Assembly: GCF_000590925.1 (NCBI RefSeq)
Contig: NZ_CP004372.1
Coordinates: 3,143,001 to 3,207,000 of the forward strand
Direction of reading: 5' to 3'
DNA: 64,000 bases
Source of the DNA: Roseibacterium elongatum DSM 19469
Lineage (GTDB): Bacteria; Pseudomonadota; Alphaproteobacteria; Rhodobacterales; Rhodobacteraceae
Under the pieces are notes generated by a model. The model was not told the origin of the DNA. It did no database searches and was given only the letters and a program-made list of their open reading frames with translations. The translations under genes and the position numbers were made by a program. Positions within the stretch are counted from its first letter, which is position 1, and the number at the start of each line of letters is the position of its first letter. Below, piece after piece: positions 18,631 to 27,071 of the stretch.

Positions 18631-19392
18631 ATGACCCAAAGCCAGCCCAACGACCCCCGTCAAACCGTGATCTGCCTGAAATGGGGCGATCGCTACGGCC
18701 CCGAATACGTCAACCGGATGTACCGCATGGTCAGCCGCAACACCGCGCGCCCCTTGCGGTTCGTCTGTTTCACCGACGACCCCACCGGCATCGGCGAGGG
18801 AGTCGAGGTCAAGCCCATGCCGCCCTTCGACCTGCCCGAGCGGATGCGCTTTCACCCGTTCCGCCGGATGTTCCTGTTTCAGGAGACACTCGACGACCTG
18901 ACCGGCCCGCTGCTGCATCTGGATCTTGACCTGCTGGTCACCGGCTCGATCGACCCGCTCTTCGATCACAAGCCCGAGGCGCGTTTCGTCGTGGCCGAGA
19001 ACTGGACGCAAAAGGGCCAAGGCATTGGCAACATGTCGGTCTTTCGCTTCAACGTCGGCGAATTGACCGAGGTGTGGGACCGCTTTCGCCCCGATCCCGG
19101 CGCGATGATGGATCTGTATCGCAACAGCCAGACTTTTGTCTGCCGCACCCTGGGCGAGGTCGCGTTTTTCCCCGGCGCGTGGGTCCTGTCCTTCAAGCAT
19201 TCGCTGGTGCCGCCCTGGCCTCTGCGCTTTTTCCAGACGCCGCGCCTGCCCGAGGATGCGATCACCGTTGCCTTCACCGGCAAGCCCGATATCGACGAGG
19301 CCGCGCGCGGCGAATGGCCAGTGCGCGCTGCGTGGAAAAAGTTGTATAAACACGTGCGCCCCACCCCCTGGATCGCCGAGCACTGGCGCTGA
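18631..19392 (+). CDS. Glycosyltransferase, GT-A type (DXD motif)
   Basis: Predicted glycosyltransferase of 253 residues. It starts TVICLKWGDRYGPEYVNRMY and has a DxD metal and nucleotide-sugar motif in LLHLDLDLLVTGSIDPLF (around residue 93). The motif RFVCFTDDPTGIGEGVEVKP is shared with small GT-A enzymes of Rhodobacterales glycan loci. It lies 33 bases after the ELM1 gene, and the next sulfotransferase begins 13 bases after its stop. Acceptor and donor are not predictable. Confidence 0.82.
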   Translation: MTQSQPNDPRQTVICLKWGDRYGPEYVNRMYRMVSRNTARPLRFVCFTDDPTGIGEGVEVKPMPPFDLPERMRFHPFRRMFLFQETLDDLTGPLLHLDLDLLVTGSIDPLFDHKPEARFVVAENWTQKGQGIGNMSVFRFNVGELTEVWDRFRPDPGAMMDLYRNSQTFVCRTLGEVAFFPGAWVLSFKHSLVPPWPLRFFQTPRLPEDAITVAFTGKPDIDEAARGEWPVRAAWKKLYKHVRPTPWIAEHWR

Positions 19393-19405
19393 GCGGAGAG
19401 AGGCC

Positions 19406-20047
19406 ATGCCCATCGCCGTCATCCAAGGCAAGGTGGTCGTCTTTGCCCATGTGCCCAAGACCGGCGGGTCGTCGGTCGAGCGGTATCTGTCGGATCACGG
19501 GATGATGGGGCTGAAATCGGATCGTCGGATCAGGGGCTTTCCCTGTTCGATGCAGCATCTGCATTCCGACGCGCTGGCGGCGATGGTCGAGGTCGACAAG
19601 GCCGATCTGAATGTGATGCTGGTGCGCCACCCCGTCGCCCGTATCGCCAGCGAATACCGCTACCAGATGCGAAAGCGTGGCTGGCTGCGCGACAGGCTGA
19701 GCTTTTCGGGCTGGCTGCGCTATACGCTGACGCGGCGCGCCCTGAACCCGTATTACCGCGACAACCATTTCCGCCCGCAGCACGAATTTGAATTGCCGGG
19801 CGCCGAGGTGTTCCGGTTCGAGGATGGCGTGGATACCTGCATCGCCACGCTGGCCGAGCGCTTGGGCACGCCTGCGCCCGCCACCTCGATCCGTGAAAAA
19901 CCCTCGCCCAGGCGCGACTTTGCCTTCACCGCGCGCGATCTGGCGCGTATCGAAACGGTCTATGCGCAGGATTTCGCGCGCTACGGCTACGAGATGGGGC
20001 GCGACGCCCTGTTGGAGGCGGGGCTGAGCGCCGATATGATCCCATGA
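19406..20047 (+). CDS. Sulfotransferase family protein (Sulfotransfer_2-like)
   Basis: Predicted PAPS-dependent sulfotransferase of 213 residues. The 5'-phosphosulfate loop is VFAHVPKTGGSSVERYL near the N-terminus. The 3'-phosphate region is MLVRHPVARIASEYRY around residue 75. The likely substrate is a surface sugar. GGAGAGAGG precedes the ATG. Its TGA overlaps the start of the next sulfotransferase gene, so the two are translated together. A broad family name is all the sequence supports. Confidence 0.85.
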   Translation: MPIAVIQGKVVVFAHVPKTGGSSVERYLSDHGMMGLKSDRRIRGFPCSMQHLHSDALAAMVEVDKADLNVMLVRHPVARIASEYRYQMRKRGWLRDRLSFSGWLRYTLTRRALNPYYRDNHFRPQHEFELPGAEVFRFEDGVDTCIATLAERLGTPAPATSIREKPSPRRDFAFTARDLARIETVYAQDFARYGYEMGRDALLEAGLSADMIP

Positions 20048-20691
20048 TGACCACGACAGACTCTCACACGAACGCCGCCCCGGCGGAAAAGGTCTTTGTC
20101 ATCGGCCTGTCCAAGACGGGCACGACGACGATGAAGGACATGCTCACGACCTTGGGATACCGCGTACGCGGCCCGTCCAAGACCCTGCTGGCCAAGATCC
20201 GCGCGGGCCATCCAGAGGCCGCGCTGCCGGTGATGGAGGAATACGACGCCTTCGAGGATTGGCCCTGGCCGCTTGTCTATCGCCAAGCCCACGACATCTA
20301 CGGCGACCGCGCGCGGTTCATCCTGACGGTGCGGCGCGATGAGGACACCTGGTTCCGCTCGATCGAGCAGCACGGCTATGGCACCGGCCTGACGAAATCG
20401 ATGAAAGATGCCTATGGCTACTACCGGCCCTTTGGACGCAAGGCAGAGTTCACCAAACTCTACCGCGATCACAACGCCGCCGCGCGGGCCTTTTTCGCCG
20501 ACAAGCCACATCTTTTCACCGAGTTCTGCCTCGAACAAGGCGACAGCTGGGACAAGCTGTGCCCGTTCCTCGGCCACCCGGTGCCCACGGACATGCCCAC
20601 GCCGCATCGCAACAAGACGGCCCGGGGAAAGCGGGCGCTGAACCGCAAGCTGAACGCCTTGATCGCCCCGATCTACGCGCGCCTTCCCTGA
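20044..20691 (+). CDS. Sulfotransferase family protein (Sulfotransfer_4-like)
   Basis: Predicted sulfotransferase of 215 residues. The PAPS loop reads VIGLSKTGTTTMKDML, typical of the Sulfotransfer_4 group; the 3'-phosphate site is FILTVRRDEDTWFRSI. DWPWPLVYRQ is also family-like. The start overlaps the upstream sulfotransferase stop, so the pair is coupled. Two neighbouring sulfotransferases of different subfamilies suggest different positions or sugars in the same glycan. Substrate unknown. Confidence 0.83.
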   Translation: MMTTTDSHTNAAPAEKVFVIGLSKTGTTTMKDMLTTLGYRVRGPSKTLLAKIRAGHPEAALPVMEEYDAFEDWPWPLVYRQAHDIYGDRARFILTVRRDEDTWFRSIEQHGYGTGLTKSMKDAYGYYRPFGRKAEFTKLYRDHNAAARAFFADKPHLFTEFCLEQGDSWDKLCPFLGHPVPTDMPTPHRNKTARGKRALNRKLNALIAPIYARLP

Positions 20692-20741
20692 CCTGCGCAA
20701 CGAAAAGGACATCCCGTGCCCGAGACCACGACACACGCGGC

Positions 20742-21413
20742 GTGATCTACATTGCCGCCGGGGCCGATTTCGTCGCCGATGCCTGCGCCTCGGCCCGCTC
20801 GGTCCGGGAAAACAGCCCCGGCGTGGCCATCGACCTGTATTGCGATGCGCCGGATACGGTCGAGGACAGGCTGTTCGATCAGGTCCATGTCATCGAGAAC
20901 CCGCACAAACGATCCAAGGTCGATTACATCTGGCAAAGCCGCTTTGACCGGGTGCTCTACCTCGACAGCGATACGCGCATTGTCGCCGATATCTCGAACC
21001 TGTTCGAACTGCTGGACCGGTTCGACATCTGCGCCAATCACGCCCATTCGCGCGAACGTCCCTCGACCAACCAGACCTGGCGCACCGAAATCCCGAAATG
21101 CTTTCCCCAGATGAACGGGGGCGTGCTGCTGTTTCGCAATTCCGACGCCGTCAAGGCGATGCTGCGTGACTGGGCCGAGGCCTATCACGGCGCGGGCTTC
21201 ACCCGCGATCAGGTCACGTTGCGGGAATTGATCTGGCTGTCGGACCTGCGCCTTTTCATCCTGCCGCCGGAATACAACATCCGATACGCCAAGTATCTCG
21301 AGGTCTGGGACGAGAACGAGGCGCATCCCAAGATCCTGCATTACCCGGATTACAAAAGTCAGAAGACAAGCAAGCTGAAACACGCGTGGGACAAGATGCG
21401 CGGCAAGGCTTGA
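20742..21413 (+). CDS. GT-A glycosyltransferase (GT8-like), start probably damaged
   Basis: Predicted glycosyltransferase of about 223 residues. The nucleotide-sugar site DxD is in FDRVLYLDSDTRIVADI, and QMNGGVLLFRNSDA and FILPPEYNIRYA are typical of GT8-like enzymes. From the GTG at 20742 there is no ribosome binding site. AAAAGGACATCCC precedes another GTG at 20716 that is out of frame; one extra G near 20741 would join it and give a start MPETTTHAG. I report the open frame as seen and flag the likely missing base. Confidence 0.78.
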   Translation: MIYIAAGADFVADACASARSVRENSPGVAIDLYCDAPDTVEDRLFDQVHVIENPHKRSKVDYIWQSRFDRVLYLDSDTRIVADISNLFELLDRFDICANHAHSRERPSTNQTWRTEIPKCFPQMNGGVLLFRNSDAVKAMLRDWAEAYHGAGFTRDQVTLRELIWLSDLRLFILPPEYNIRYAKYLEVWDENEAHPKILHYPDYKSQKTSKLKHAWDKMRGKA

Positions 21414-21417
21414 GGTC

Positions 21418-22143
21418 TCAGAACGCCATCCCGAACAGCGCAATCTCGCGCGCATAGCGTCGGCGCACGATTTCGGCTGTCTCGTCGGTATAGAAGTCGC
21501 GGTAGTCGCGCTTGGCCTTGGCGCGGAAATTGCCCTTGGCGCGCGGCAATTCTGGCACCTGTTCGACCCCGAGGCTCTGCACGAAAGCCGCGAAATCTTC
21601 GGCCAGGGTTTCGTAGCGCAGGACGGTATCGGCAACGCTGTGGCCCTTGATCGCGTAGATCTCGAAGGTCTTCATTTCGGGGCGCCAGACGCGGCGGCGC
21701 ACGAAGCTGTCAAAGCTCGGCTTGTCGCTCAACCGTCGCGTCGCCCAGAAATAAAGCGATACCTCGCGGTCCCAGGCGTTCCGCACGATGGTCACCTTGC
21801 GGTAGGCATCGAACTGCGCGGGGTTCATGCGCCGACGCACGAGGGCGGCGGGCATATGCTGGAAATAGGAAAAGCCCGACCGCCGCGCCCGCGCGCCCAG
21901 CCGATGCAGCAGGGCCGCGCCCCAGGGGCGGTAGGCAGGCGGCACGTCGAAATTCTGCGGCCCGCGCCGCAGGTCGCTGTCGCCGCGTTCCTCGGCATTC
22001 ATTCGTGTGATGACGTCGTCGGGGCCGCAGATTTCCGACAGCGCCAGCTCGACACTGCTGCCGGCCGTCTTCTGCGTCTTGAGAAAGATGAATGCGTGGC
22101 GGTGCGAAATGATCATGGCGCAAGGCGGTTTGAGGGCGGCCAT
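21418..22143 (-). CDS. Sulfotransferase family protein
   Basis: Predicted sulfotransferase of 241 residues on the strand opposite to the main island. The PAPS loop is AFIFLKTQKTAGSSVELAL and the 3'-phosphate region is VTIVRNAWDREVSLYFW. It is convergent with the GT8-like gene (four bases apart) and divergent from the next sulfotransferase, with a 29-bp tandem repeat in the shared upstream region. Substrate unknown. Confidence 0.83.
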   Translation of the reverse strand: MAALKPPCAMIISHRHAFIFLKTQKTAGSSVELALSEICGPDDVITRMNAEERGDSDLRRGPQNFDVPPAYRPWGAALLHRLGARARRSGFSYFQHMPAALVRRRMNPAQFDAYRKVTIVRNAWDREVSLYFWATRRLSDKPSFDSFVRRRVWRPEMKTFEIYAIKGHSVADTVLRYETLAEDFAAFVQSLGVEQVPELPRAKGNFRAKAKRDYRDFYTDETAEIVRRRYAREIALFGMAF

Positions 22144-22171
22144 GACGGCCCGGCGGCGCCCGCAGGCTTAC

Positions 22172-22249
22172 GCGCCGCCCCGCCGCTTGTCCAGTTGGCC
22201 GCGCCGCCCCGCCGCTTGTCCAGTTGGCCGCGCCGCCCCGCCGCTTGTC
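22172..22249. repeat. Tandem repeat, 29-bp unit, 2.7 copies
   Basis: Two exact copies of a 29-base unit (22172-22200 and 22201-22229), followed by 20 identical bases of a third (22230-22249). The unit combines a GC-only part with CTTGTCCAGTTGGCC. It lies between two divergent sulfotransferase genes, about 30 bases from one start and 80 from the other. There are no spacers, so it is not a CRISPR array. Confidence 0.95.
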
Positions 22250-22329
22250 TTGCGCAGACCGGATCGTTATCACCCCCGCAATTCACACCGCGCGCGAAGA
22301 CAGCGCCACATCCCCCCGGTGATGCCCCG

Positions 22330-23078
22330 ATGAAGAGCCTGCGCCTCCTCTACCACCGTGCGATCAGCGATCGCCACAACGCCCGCGTGCTGTCGCCCTA
22401 TGCCACCCCGCACGATCACCCGATGCTGGCCAACACACCCGACCACGCCAGGAATGCGGTGTTGTCGCGCTGTTTCTACTTTCCCAAGCAGGGGATGTAT
22501 TACGCCCGCATCCCCAAGAACGCCAATTCCACCATCGCCAAGACGCTGGCGACCCATGCCGGGGTGCATCGGCAGGATGACGAGGGGCGGCTGGCCAAGA
22601 ACATCTTCAACCGCATCCCCACGCCCGAACAGTTCCGGGATGCCAAGAAGATCGTTTTCCTGCGCGATCCGGTGGTGCGCGCGCTTTCCGGCTGGAAGGA
22701 CAAGGGGTTCGGCAAAAGCTTTCTGCGCCGCTTCAAATTCGCCGGGGACGAGGTGACGCCGCCGACCTTCTTGCAGTTCCTGCAGGCGCTGGAAGCCAAT
22801 CATTTCTACACCAACGCGCATTTCCTGCCGCAGGTCGAGCTGATCCCCGGCACTCTGTCGGACTACAAGGTCTATGTGATCGAGGATCTCGAGGCCGGGC
22901 TGCGCGAGATCTGCGAAGAGGTCTTCGGTCGCTACGACGGGCTGACCCAGAACATACCGGCCGGACCGGGGCGAAATCCGCCCGCGACAAGATCGGGGAC
23001 GAGGAAATGGCCGTGATCCGGCGCCTCTACGCCGATGACATCGCGCTTTACGCCTCGGTCACGGGGCAAGGCGCGTAA
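22330..23078 (+). pseudogene. Sulfotransferase family 2 protein, frameshifted near the C-terminus
   Basis: Predicted sulfotransferase. The first frame runs from ATG 22330 through YYARIPKNANSTIAKTLATH (the PAPS loop) and KIVFLRDPVVRALSGWKD (the 3'-phosphate site). It then breaks at about 22955-22970, where GC-rich runs lie. The other frame continues as AKSARDKIG, then AVIRRLYADDIALYASV, to TAA at 23076-23078. One added base restores about 249 residues with the usual family C-terminus. The unmodified frame ends at 23016 with a non-family tail. Whether the loss is real or a read error cannot be told here. Confidence 0.85.
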
Positions 23079-23119
23079 GGGCGGCTGTTCCGGGGGCTGT
23101 TCGTGCCTATATCCCCCCC

Positions 23120-24142
23120 ATGGTTCTGGAATTCACCGAAGCTGGCATCTACTGCCCGGCGGCCGATGCCCATATCGACCCGTGGCGGCCGGTCAAGCGC
23201 GCGCTGATCACGCACGGCCATGCCGATCATGCCCGCTGGGGCCATGGAGCCTACCTGGCGACCGAGGCCGCCGCGCCGGTGATCCGCCACCGTCTGGGTG
23301 ATATTCGCCTGCAAACCACCCCCTATGGCGCGGTTCACCAGATCGGCGATGCACGGATCAGCTACCACCCCGCCGGTCATGTCCCCGGCTCGGCCCAGAT
23401 CCGTGTCGAGGTGGGGGGCGAGGTCTGGGTCGCCTCGGGCGATTACAAGACCGTCGATGACGGCCTGTCCGAGCCGTTCGAGCCGGTGCGCTGCCACAGC
23501 TTCATCACCGAATCTACCTTTGGCCTGCCGATCTACACCTGGACACTGCAGGACGTCCTGGCCGCCGAGTTGAACCAGTGGTGGGCCGACAGCGCGGCGG
23601 CGGGCAAGCGTGCCGTCCTCGGCGTCTATGCCTTGGGCAAGGCACAGCGCATCCTGCGGCTGCTTGAGGCCTCCCTCGGCCCGATCCTGACCCATGGCGC
23701 GGTCGAGGCCGTCACGCAGGTGCTGCGCGACCAGGGGATCGCCCTGCCCGAGACCGTCCAGATCACGGCAGACACGGACCTCAAGCAATTTCCCGGCGCG
23801 ATGGTGCTGGCGCCCCCTTCGGCGCTGGGGTCCGCCTGGATGCGCAAGCTTGGGCCGGTCTCGACCGGCTTTGCCTCGGGGTGGATGCGTCTGCGCGGTG
23901 TGCGACGCAGGCGGGCGGCCGACCGGGGCTTTGTCGTGTCCGACCATGCCGATTGGGACGGTCTGAACAGCGCCATCGCCGCCACCGGGGCATCCCGCGT
24001 CTATGTCACCCACGGCTACACGGCGCAGTTTTCGCGGTGGCTGTCCGAGCAGGGCTATGACGCCGGGGTGGTCGAAACGGAATTCGGGGGCGAAACCCTG
24101 GATGAAACGGATACCGACAACACAAGGACCCAAGATGACTGA
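23120..24142 (+). CDS. Ligase-associated DNA exonuclease (metallo-beta-lactamase/beta-CASP)
   Basis: Predicted DNA exonuclease of 340 residues in a bacterial DNA-repair set with Lhr helicase, a metallophosphoesterase and ATP-dependent ligase. The zinc site THGHADH is at residues 31 to 37, followed by HPAGHVPGSA and VASGDYKT; a later VVSDHADWDGLN carries the beta-CASP-type aspartate and histidine. The family is known as the ligase-associated exonuclease. The ligase lies 0.9 kb downstream with one other gene between; the helicase and phosphoesterase are not in the window. Confidence 0.93.
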   Translation: MVLEFTEAGIYCPAADAHIDPWRPVKRALITHGHADHARWGHGAYLATEAAAPVIRHRLGDIRLQTTPYGAVHQIGDARISYHPAGHVPGSAQIRVEVGGEVWVASGDYKTVDDGLSEPFEPVRCHSFITESTFGLPIYTWTLQDVLAAELNQWWADSAAAGKRAVLGVYALGKAQRILRLLEASLGPILTHGAVEAVTQVLRDQGIALPETVQITADTDLKQFPGAMVLAPPSALGSAWMRKLGPVSTGFASGWMRLRGVRRRRAADRGFVVSDHADWDGLNSAIAATGASRVYVTHGYTAQFSRWLSEQGYDAGVVETEFGGETLDETDTDNTRTQDD

Positions 24143-25022
24143 CCTGACCTTCACGGATCGGCTTTTTCGCGACATGGCGCGTTACGTGGACAAGCCGACG
24201 CTGGCCTATGTCCCGTCGCAAAAGGCGCTGCGGGTGCTATTTGCCGTCTCGGTCCTGATGGGGGGCAAGACACCGCGCGGCACATCGGTGGAAAGCGATC
24301 GGCGCGACGGGTTGATCGTGACGCCGCGGGGCGTGGGCCCCGACGCGCCGCTGCTGTTCTATGTTCACGGCGGCGGCTTTACCATCGGCAGCCCGCGCAC
24401 CCACCTCGCCCTGGCCAGCCATATCGCGGCGGCCGCCGGCATGCGCCTGCACATGCCGGGCTATCCGTTGGCCCCCGAGCATCCCTTTCCCGCCGCCGCC
24501 GAGGCCATCCTTACAGCTTATCGCAGCCATTGCGACGCGGGCGATGCGCCTGCGGCCATCGCCGGCGACAGCGCGGGTGGCAACCTTGCGATGGTGACCG
24601 CGATGGCCGCGCGCGACACGGGGCTGCCCTTGCCGCGCGCCATCGCCCTGATCGCCCCGGCGCTGGATTTGACCGGCGACATTCAGGCCCGCGCCGATGC
24701 GGCCCCCGCCGAATACCTGATCCCCGCGGCCTGGGCCAAGCGGGTCTTCGACGCCTACCTGGACGGGGCCGACCCGGCCGATCCGCGCCTCAGCCCGCTG
24801 AAGGGTGACCTGTCCGGCCTGCCGCCGATCATGGTGCAGGCCAATGATGGCGAGGCACTGGCCGAGGACGCCCGCGCCCTGGCCGAGCATGTGCCCGGCA
24901 CACGGCTCGACCTGTGGCACGGGGTGCAGCATGTCTGGCAGTTGCGCGCCGGCACGACGCCCGCAGGCACCCGCGCCTGCGCCGAGATGGGCGCCTGGAT
25001 CAAGGAGACTTCGGCGCGATGA
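24135..25022 (+). CDS. Alpha/beta hydrolase (hormone-sensitive-lipase-like)
   Basis: Predicted esterase of 295 residues. The oxyanion motif HGGG is at residues 78 to 81, and the nucleophile motif GDSAGG has serine 146. A later aspartate (in ANDGEALAED) and histidine (in HGVQHVWQL) complete the triad. The ATG at 24135 overlaps the exonuclease stop by eight bases, and its own stop overlaps the ligase ATG (ATGA). It is therefore embedded in the repair operon, which is unusual for a carboxylesterase-type enzyme. The substrate is unknown. Confidence 0.85.
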   Translation: MTDLTFTDRLFRDMARYVDKPTLAYVPSQKALRVLFAVSVLMGGKTPRGTSVESDRRDGLIVTPRGVGPDAPLLFYVHGGGFTIGSPRTHLALASHIAAAAGMRLHMPGYPLAPEHPFPAAAEAILTAYRSHCDAGDAPAAIAGDSAGGNLAMVTAMAARDTGLPLPRAIALIAPALDLTGDIQARADAAPAEYLIPAAWAKRVFDAYLDGADPADPRLSPLKGDLSGLPPIMVQANDGEALAEDARALAEHVPGTRLDLWHGVQHVWQLRAGTTPAGTRACAEMGAWIKETSAR

Positions 25023-26617
25023 AACACTTTGCCGCGATGTTCACGCGGCTGGATCAGACCACCTCGACCAAGGCCAAGACCGAGGCGCTGGCGGCCTATT
25101 TCCGCAACGCCCCCGAGGCCGACCGCCTGTGGTGCATCGCGCTTTTGTCGGGCCGCCGCCCGCGCCGAACGATTACCACGACCAAGCTGCGCGAATGGGC
25201 GGCCGAGCGCGCGGGCATCCCCCTTTGGCTGTTCGAGGCGTGCTACCCCGTGGTAGGCGACTTGTCAGAGACCATCGCGCTGGTCCTGCCCCCCAACACG
25301 CGCGAGGCCGACCTCAGCCTGGCCGACTGGATCGCCCGTCTGCGCGCGCTGGACGGGGCCGAGGATGACGCGCGCAAGGCGGCCATCCTGGACGCCTGGG
25401 ACAGTTTGGGACCGGTGGAGCGATTTGTTTTCAACAAGTTGCTGACAGGCGGCTGGCGCATGGGGGTCAGCCAGAAACTGATGACCCGTGCGCTGGCGCA
25501 GGCCACCGGCATCGACGAGGCCGAACTGACCCACCGGCTGATGGGCGATTGGTCGCCCGACAGCGTGACCTGGAACTCCCTGATCGAGGCGCCCGACCCG
25601 ACCGCCGACCTGTCGCGCCCCTACCCGTTCTACCTCGCCTATCAGTTGGAGGATGCGCCCGAGGATCTGGGCGATGTCACCGAATGGCTGGCCGAGCGCA
25701 AATGGGACGGCATCCGCGGCCAGCTGATCCTGCGCGGGGGCGAGCATTGGCTGTGGTCGCGCGGTGAGGATCTGATGACCGACCGCTTCCCGGAACTGGC
25801 GCAGTTGCGCGATTTCGTCCCCGAGGGGACCGTGATCGACGGCGAGGTGCTGGCCTGGGATGCCGAGGGCAAGCGCCCCCTGCCCTTTGCCCGGTTGCAG
25901 CCGCGCATCGGGCGCAAGACGGTGCCGAAAAAGCTGCTGAAAGAGGCCCCCGTCATCGTCATGGCCTATGACCTGCTGGAATGGGGCGGCGCGGATTGGC
26001 GCGACCGGCCCCTGTCCGAGCGGCGCGCGCAGCTCGACCGTCTTGTACAAGACTTGCCCGAGGGCGCGCCATTGCGCCTGTCCCCGTCGGTCGCGGCGGA
26101 CACATGGGGCGATCTGGCCGAGGCCCGCGCCATCAGCCGCGAGATCGGGGCCGAGGGACTGATGCTGAAACGCCGCGCCGCGCCCTATCTTGCCGGCCGC
26201 AAGAAAGGCGACTGGTGGAAATGGAAGGTCGATCCCCTGACCATCGACGCGGTGATGATCTATGCGCAGGCCGGCTCGGGGCGTCGGGCGACCCTTTATA
26301 CCGATTTCACATTCGCCGTCTGGGACGGGGACGCGCTTGTGCCCTTCACCAAGGCCTATTCCGGCCTGACGGACGCCGAGTTTCGCAAGATCACCGCCTG
26401 GGTGCGCAAGAACACGACCGACCGCTTCGGCCCCGTGCGGGCGGTCAAGCCACACCACGTGTTCGAGATCGCCTTCGAAGGCATCCAGGAAAGCCCGCGC
26501 CACAAGTCCGGCGTTGCATTGCGCTTTCCCCGCATGGCCCGTTGGCGACAGGACAAGCCCGTGTCCGAGGCCAACACGCTGGACGACCTCAAGGCGATGT
26601 TGGCGCAATACGGCTGA
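25019..26617 (+). CDS. ATP-dependent DNA ligase (Lhr-associated LigB type)
   Basis: Seals DNA nicks using ATP; 532 residues. The nucleotidyl-transfer lysine is in ERKWDGIRG at residue 228 (KxDG). ARLQPRIGRKT, IVMAYDLLEW, AEGLMLKRR and DWWKWKVDPLTID give the other nucleotidyltransferase motifs. A DNA-binding N-terminal domain and a C-terminal OB fold fit the architecture. The start ATG overlaps the hydrolase stop. This ligase normally travels with the exonuclease found just upstream, which supports a repair role. Confidence 0.94.
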   Translation: MKHFAAMFTRLDQTTSTKAKTEALAAYFRNAPEADRLWCIALLSGRRPRRTITTTKLREWAAERAGIPLWLFEACYPVVGDLSETIALVLPPNTREADLSLADWIARLRALDGAEDDARKAAILDAWDSLGPVERFVFNKLLTGGWRMGVSQKLMTRALAQATGIDEAELTHRLMGDWSPDSVTWNSLIEAPDPTADLSRPYPFYLAYQLEDAPEDLGDVTEWLAERKWDGIRGQLILRGGEHWLWSRGEDLMTDRFPELAQLRDFVPEGTVIDGEVLAWDAEGKRPLPFARLQPRIGRKTVPKKLLKEAPVIVMAYDLLEWGGADWRDRPLSERRAQLDRLVQDLPEGAPLRLSPSVAADTWGDLAEARAISREIGAEGLMLKRRAAPYLAGRKKGDWWKWKVDPLTIDAVMIYAQAGSGRRATLYTDFTFAVWDGDALVPFTKAYSGLTDAEFRKITAWVRKNTTDRFGPVRAVKPHHVFEIAFEGIQESPRHKSGVALRFPRMARWRQDKPVSEANTLDDLKAMLAQYG

Positions 26618-26698
26618 TGCCCTGACCTGCATCAAGGCGACTCGGTCATTTCATCCGCAACATATGGGCGTCTTTTCTCGGCAGGCATGGAGGTTGCC

Positions 26699-27067
26699 AT
26701 GACGAATGTGGACGCGCTTTTGAAATCGACGGTCGAGGAACTGGACAAGTTGCTCAACCCCAAGAACGTGCTCGGCGACCCGATCGAACGCGACGGCGCC
26801 ACGGTCATTCCCATCGTCAGCTACGGCTTCGGCTTTGGCGCGGGCGGTGGCGAAGGCACCGGCACCGCCGGCAAGGGCCCGACCCAGGGCCAGGGCGGCG
26901 GCGCGGGCGCGGGCGGTGGGATCAAGCCCCTGGGCGCGATCATCATCGACCAGAACGGCGCCCGCGTCGAAGCAGTCAAGGGCGCGATGACCTCGGTCGC
27001 GACCGTTCTGGCCGAAACGGCGGGCCGCGCCATGGGCCGCGGCGCGGACAAGGACGAAGACGCCTGA
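26699..27067 (+). CDS. GerW/YtfJ-family protein
   Basis: Small protein of 122 residues with the GerW (YtfJ) pattern: LLKSTVEELDKLL, then an ERDGATVIPIVSYGFGFGAGGG core, a glycine-rich middle, and a C-terminal helical IKPLGAIIIDQNG segment. In Firmicutes the family is tied to spore germination, but this organism shows no sporulation genes. GGAGG lies six bases before the ATG at 26699. The next gene is a DUF2953 protein, the same pair found as YtfJ/YtfI in Bacillus. Molecular function is unknown. Confidence 0.85.
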   Translation: MTNVDALLKSTVEELDKLLNPKNVLGDPIERDGATVIPIVSYGFGFGAGGGEGTGTAGKGPTQGQGGGAGAGGGIKPLGAIIIDQNGARVEAVKGAMTSVATVLAETAGRAMGRGADKDEDA

Positions 27068-27071
27068 GCGC

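Noticed and set aside
22172..22249. Possible CRISPR array
   Set aside because: The 29-base units are directly adjacent with no spacers and no cas genes nearby.
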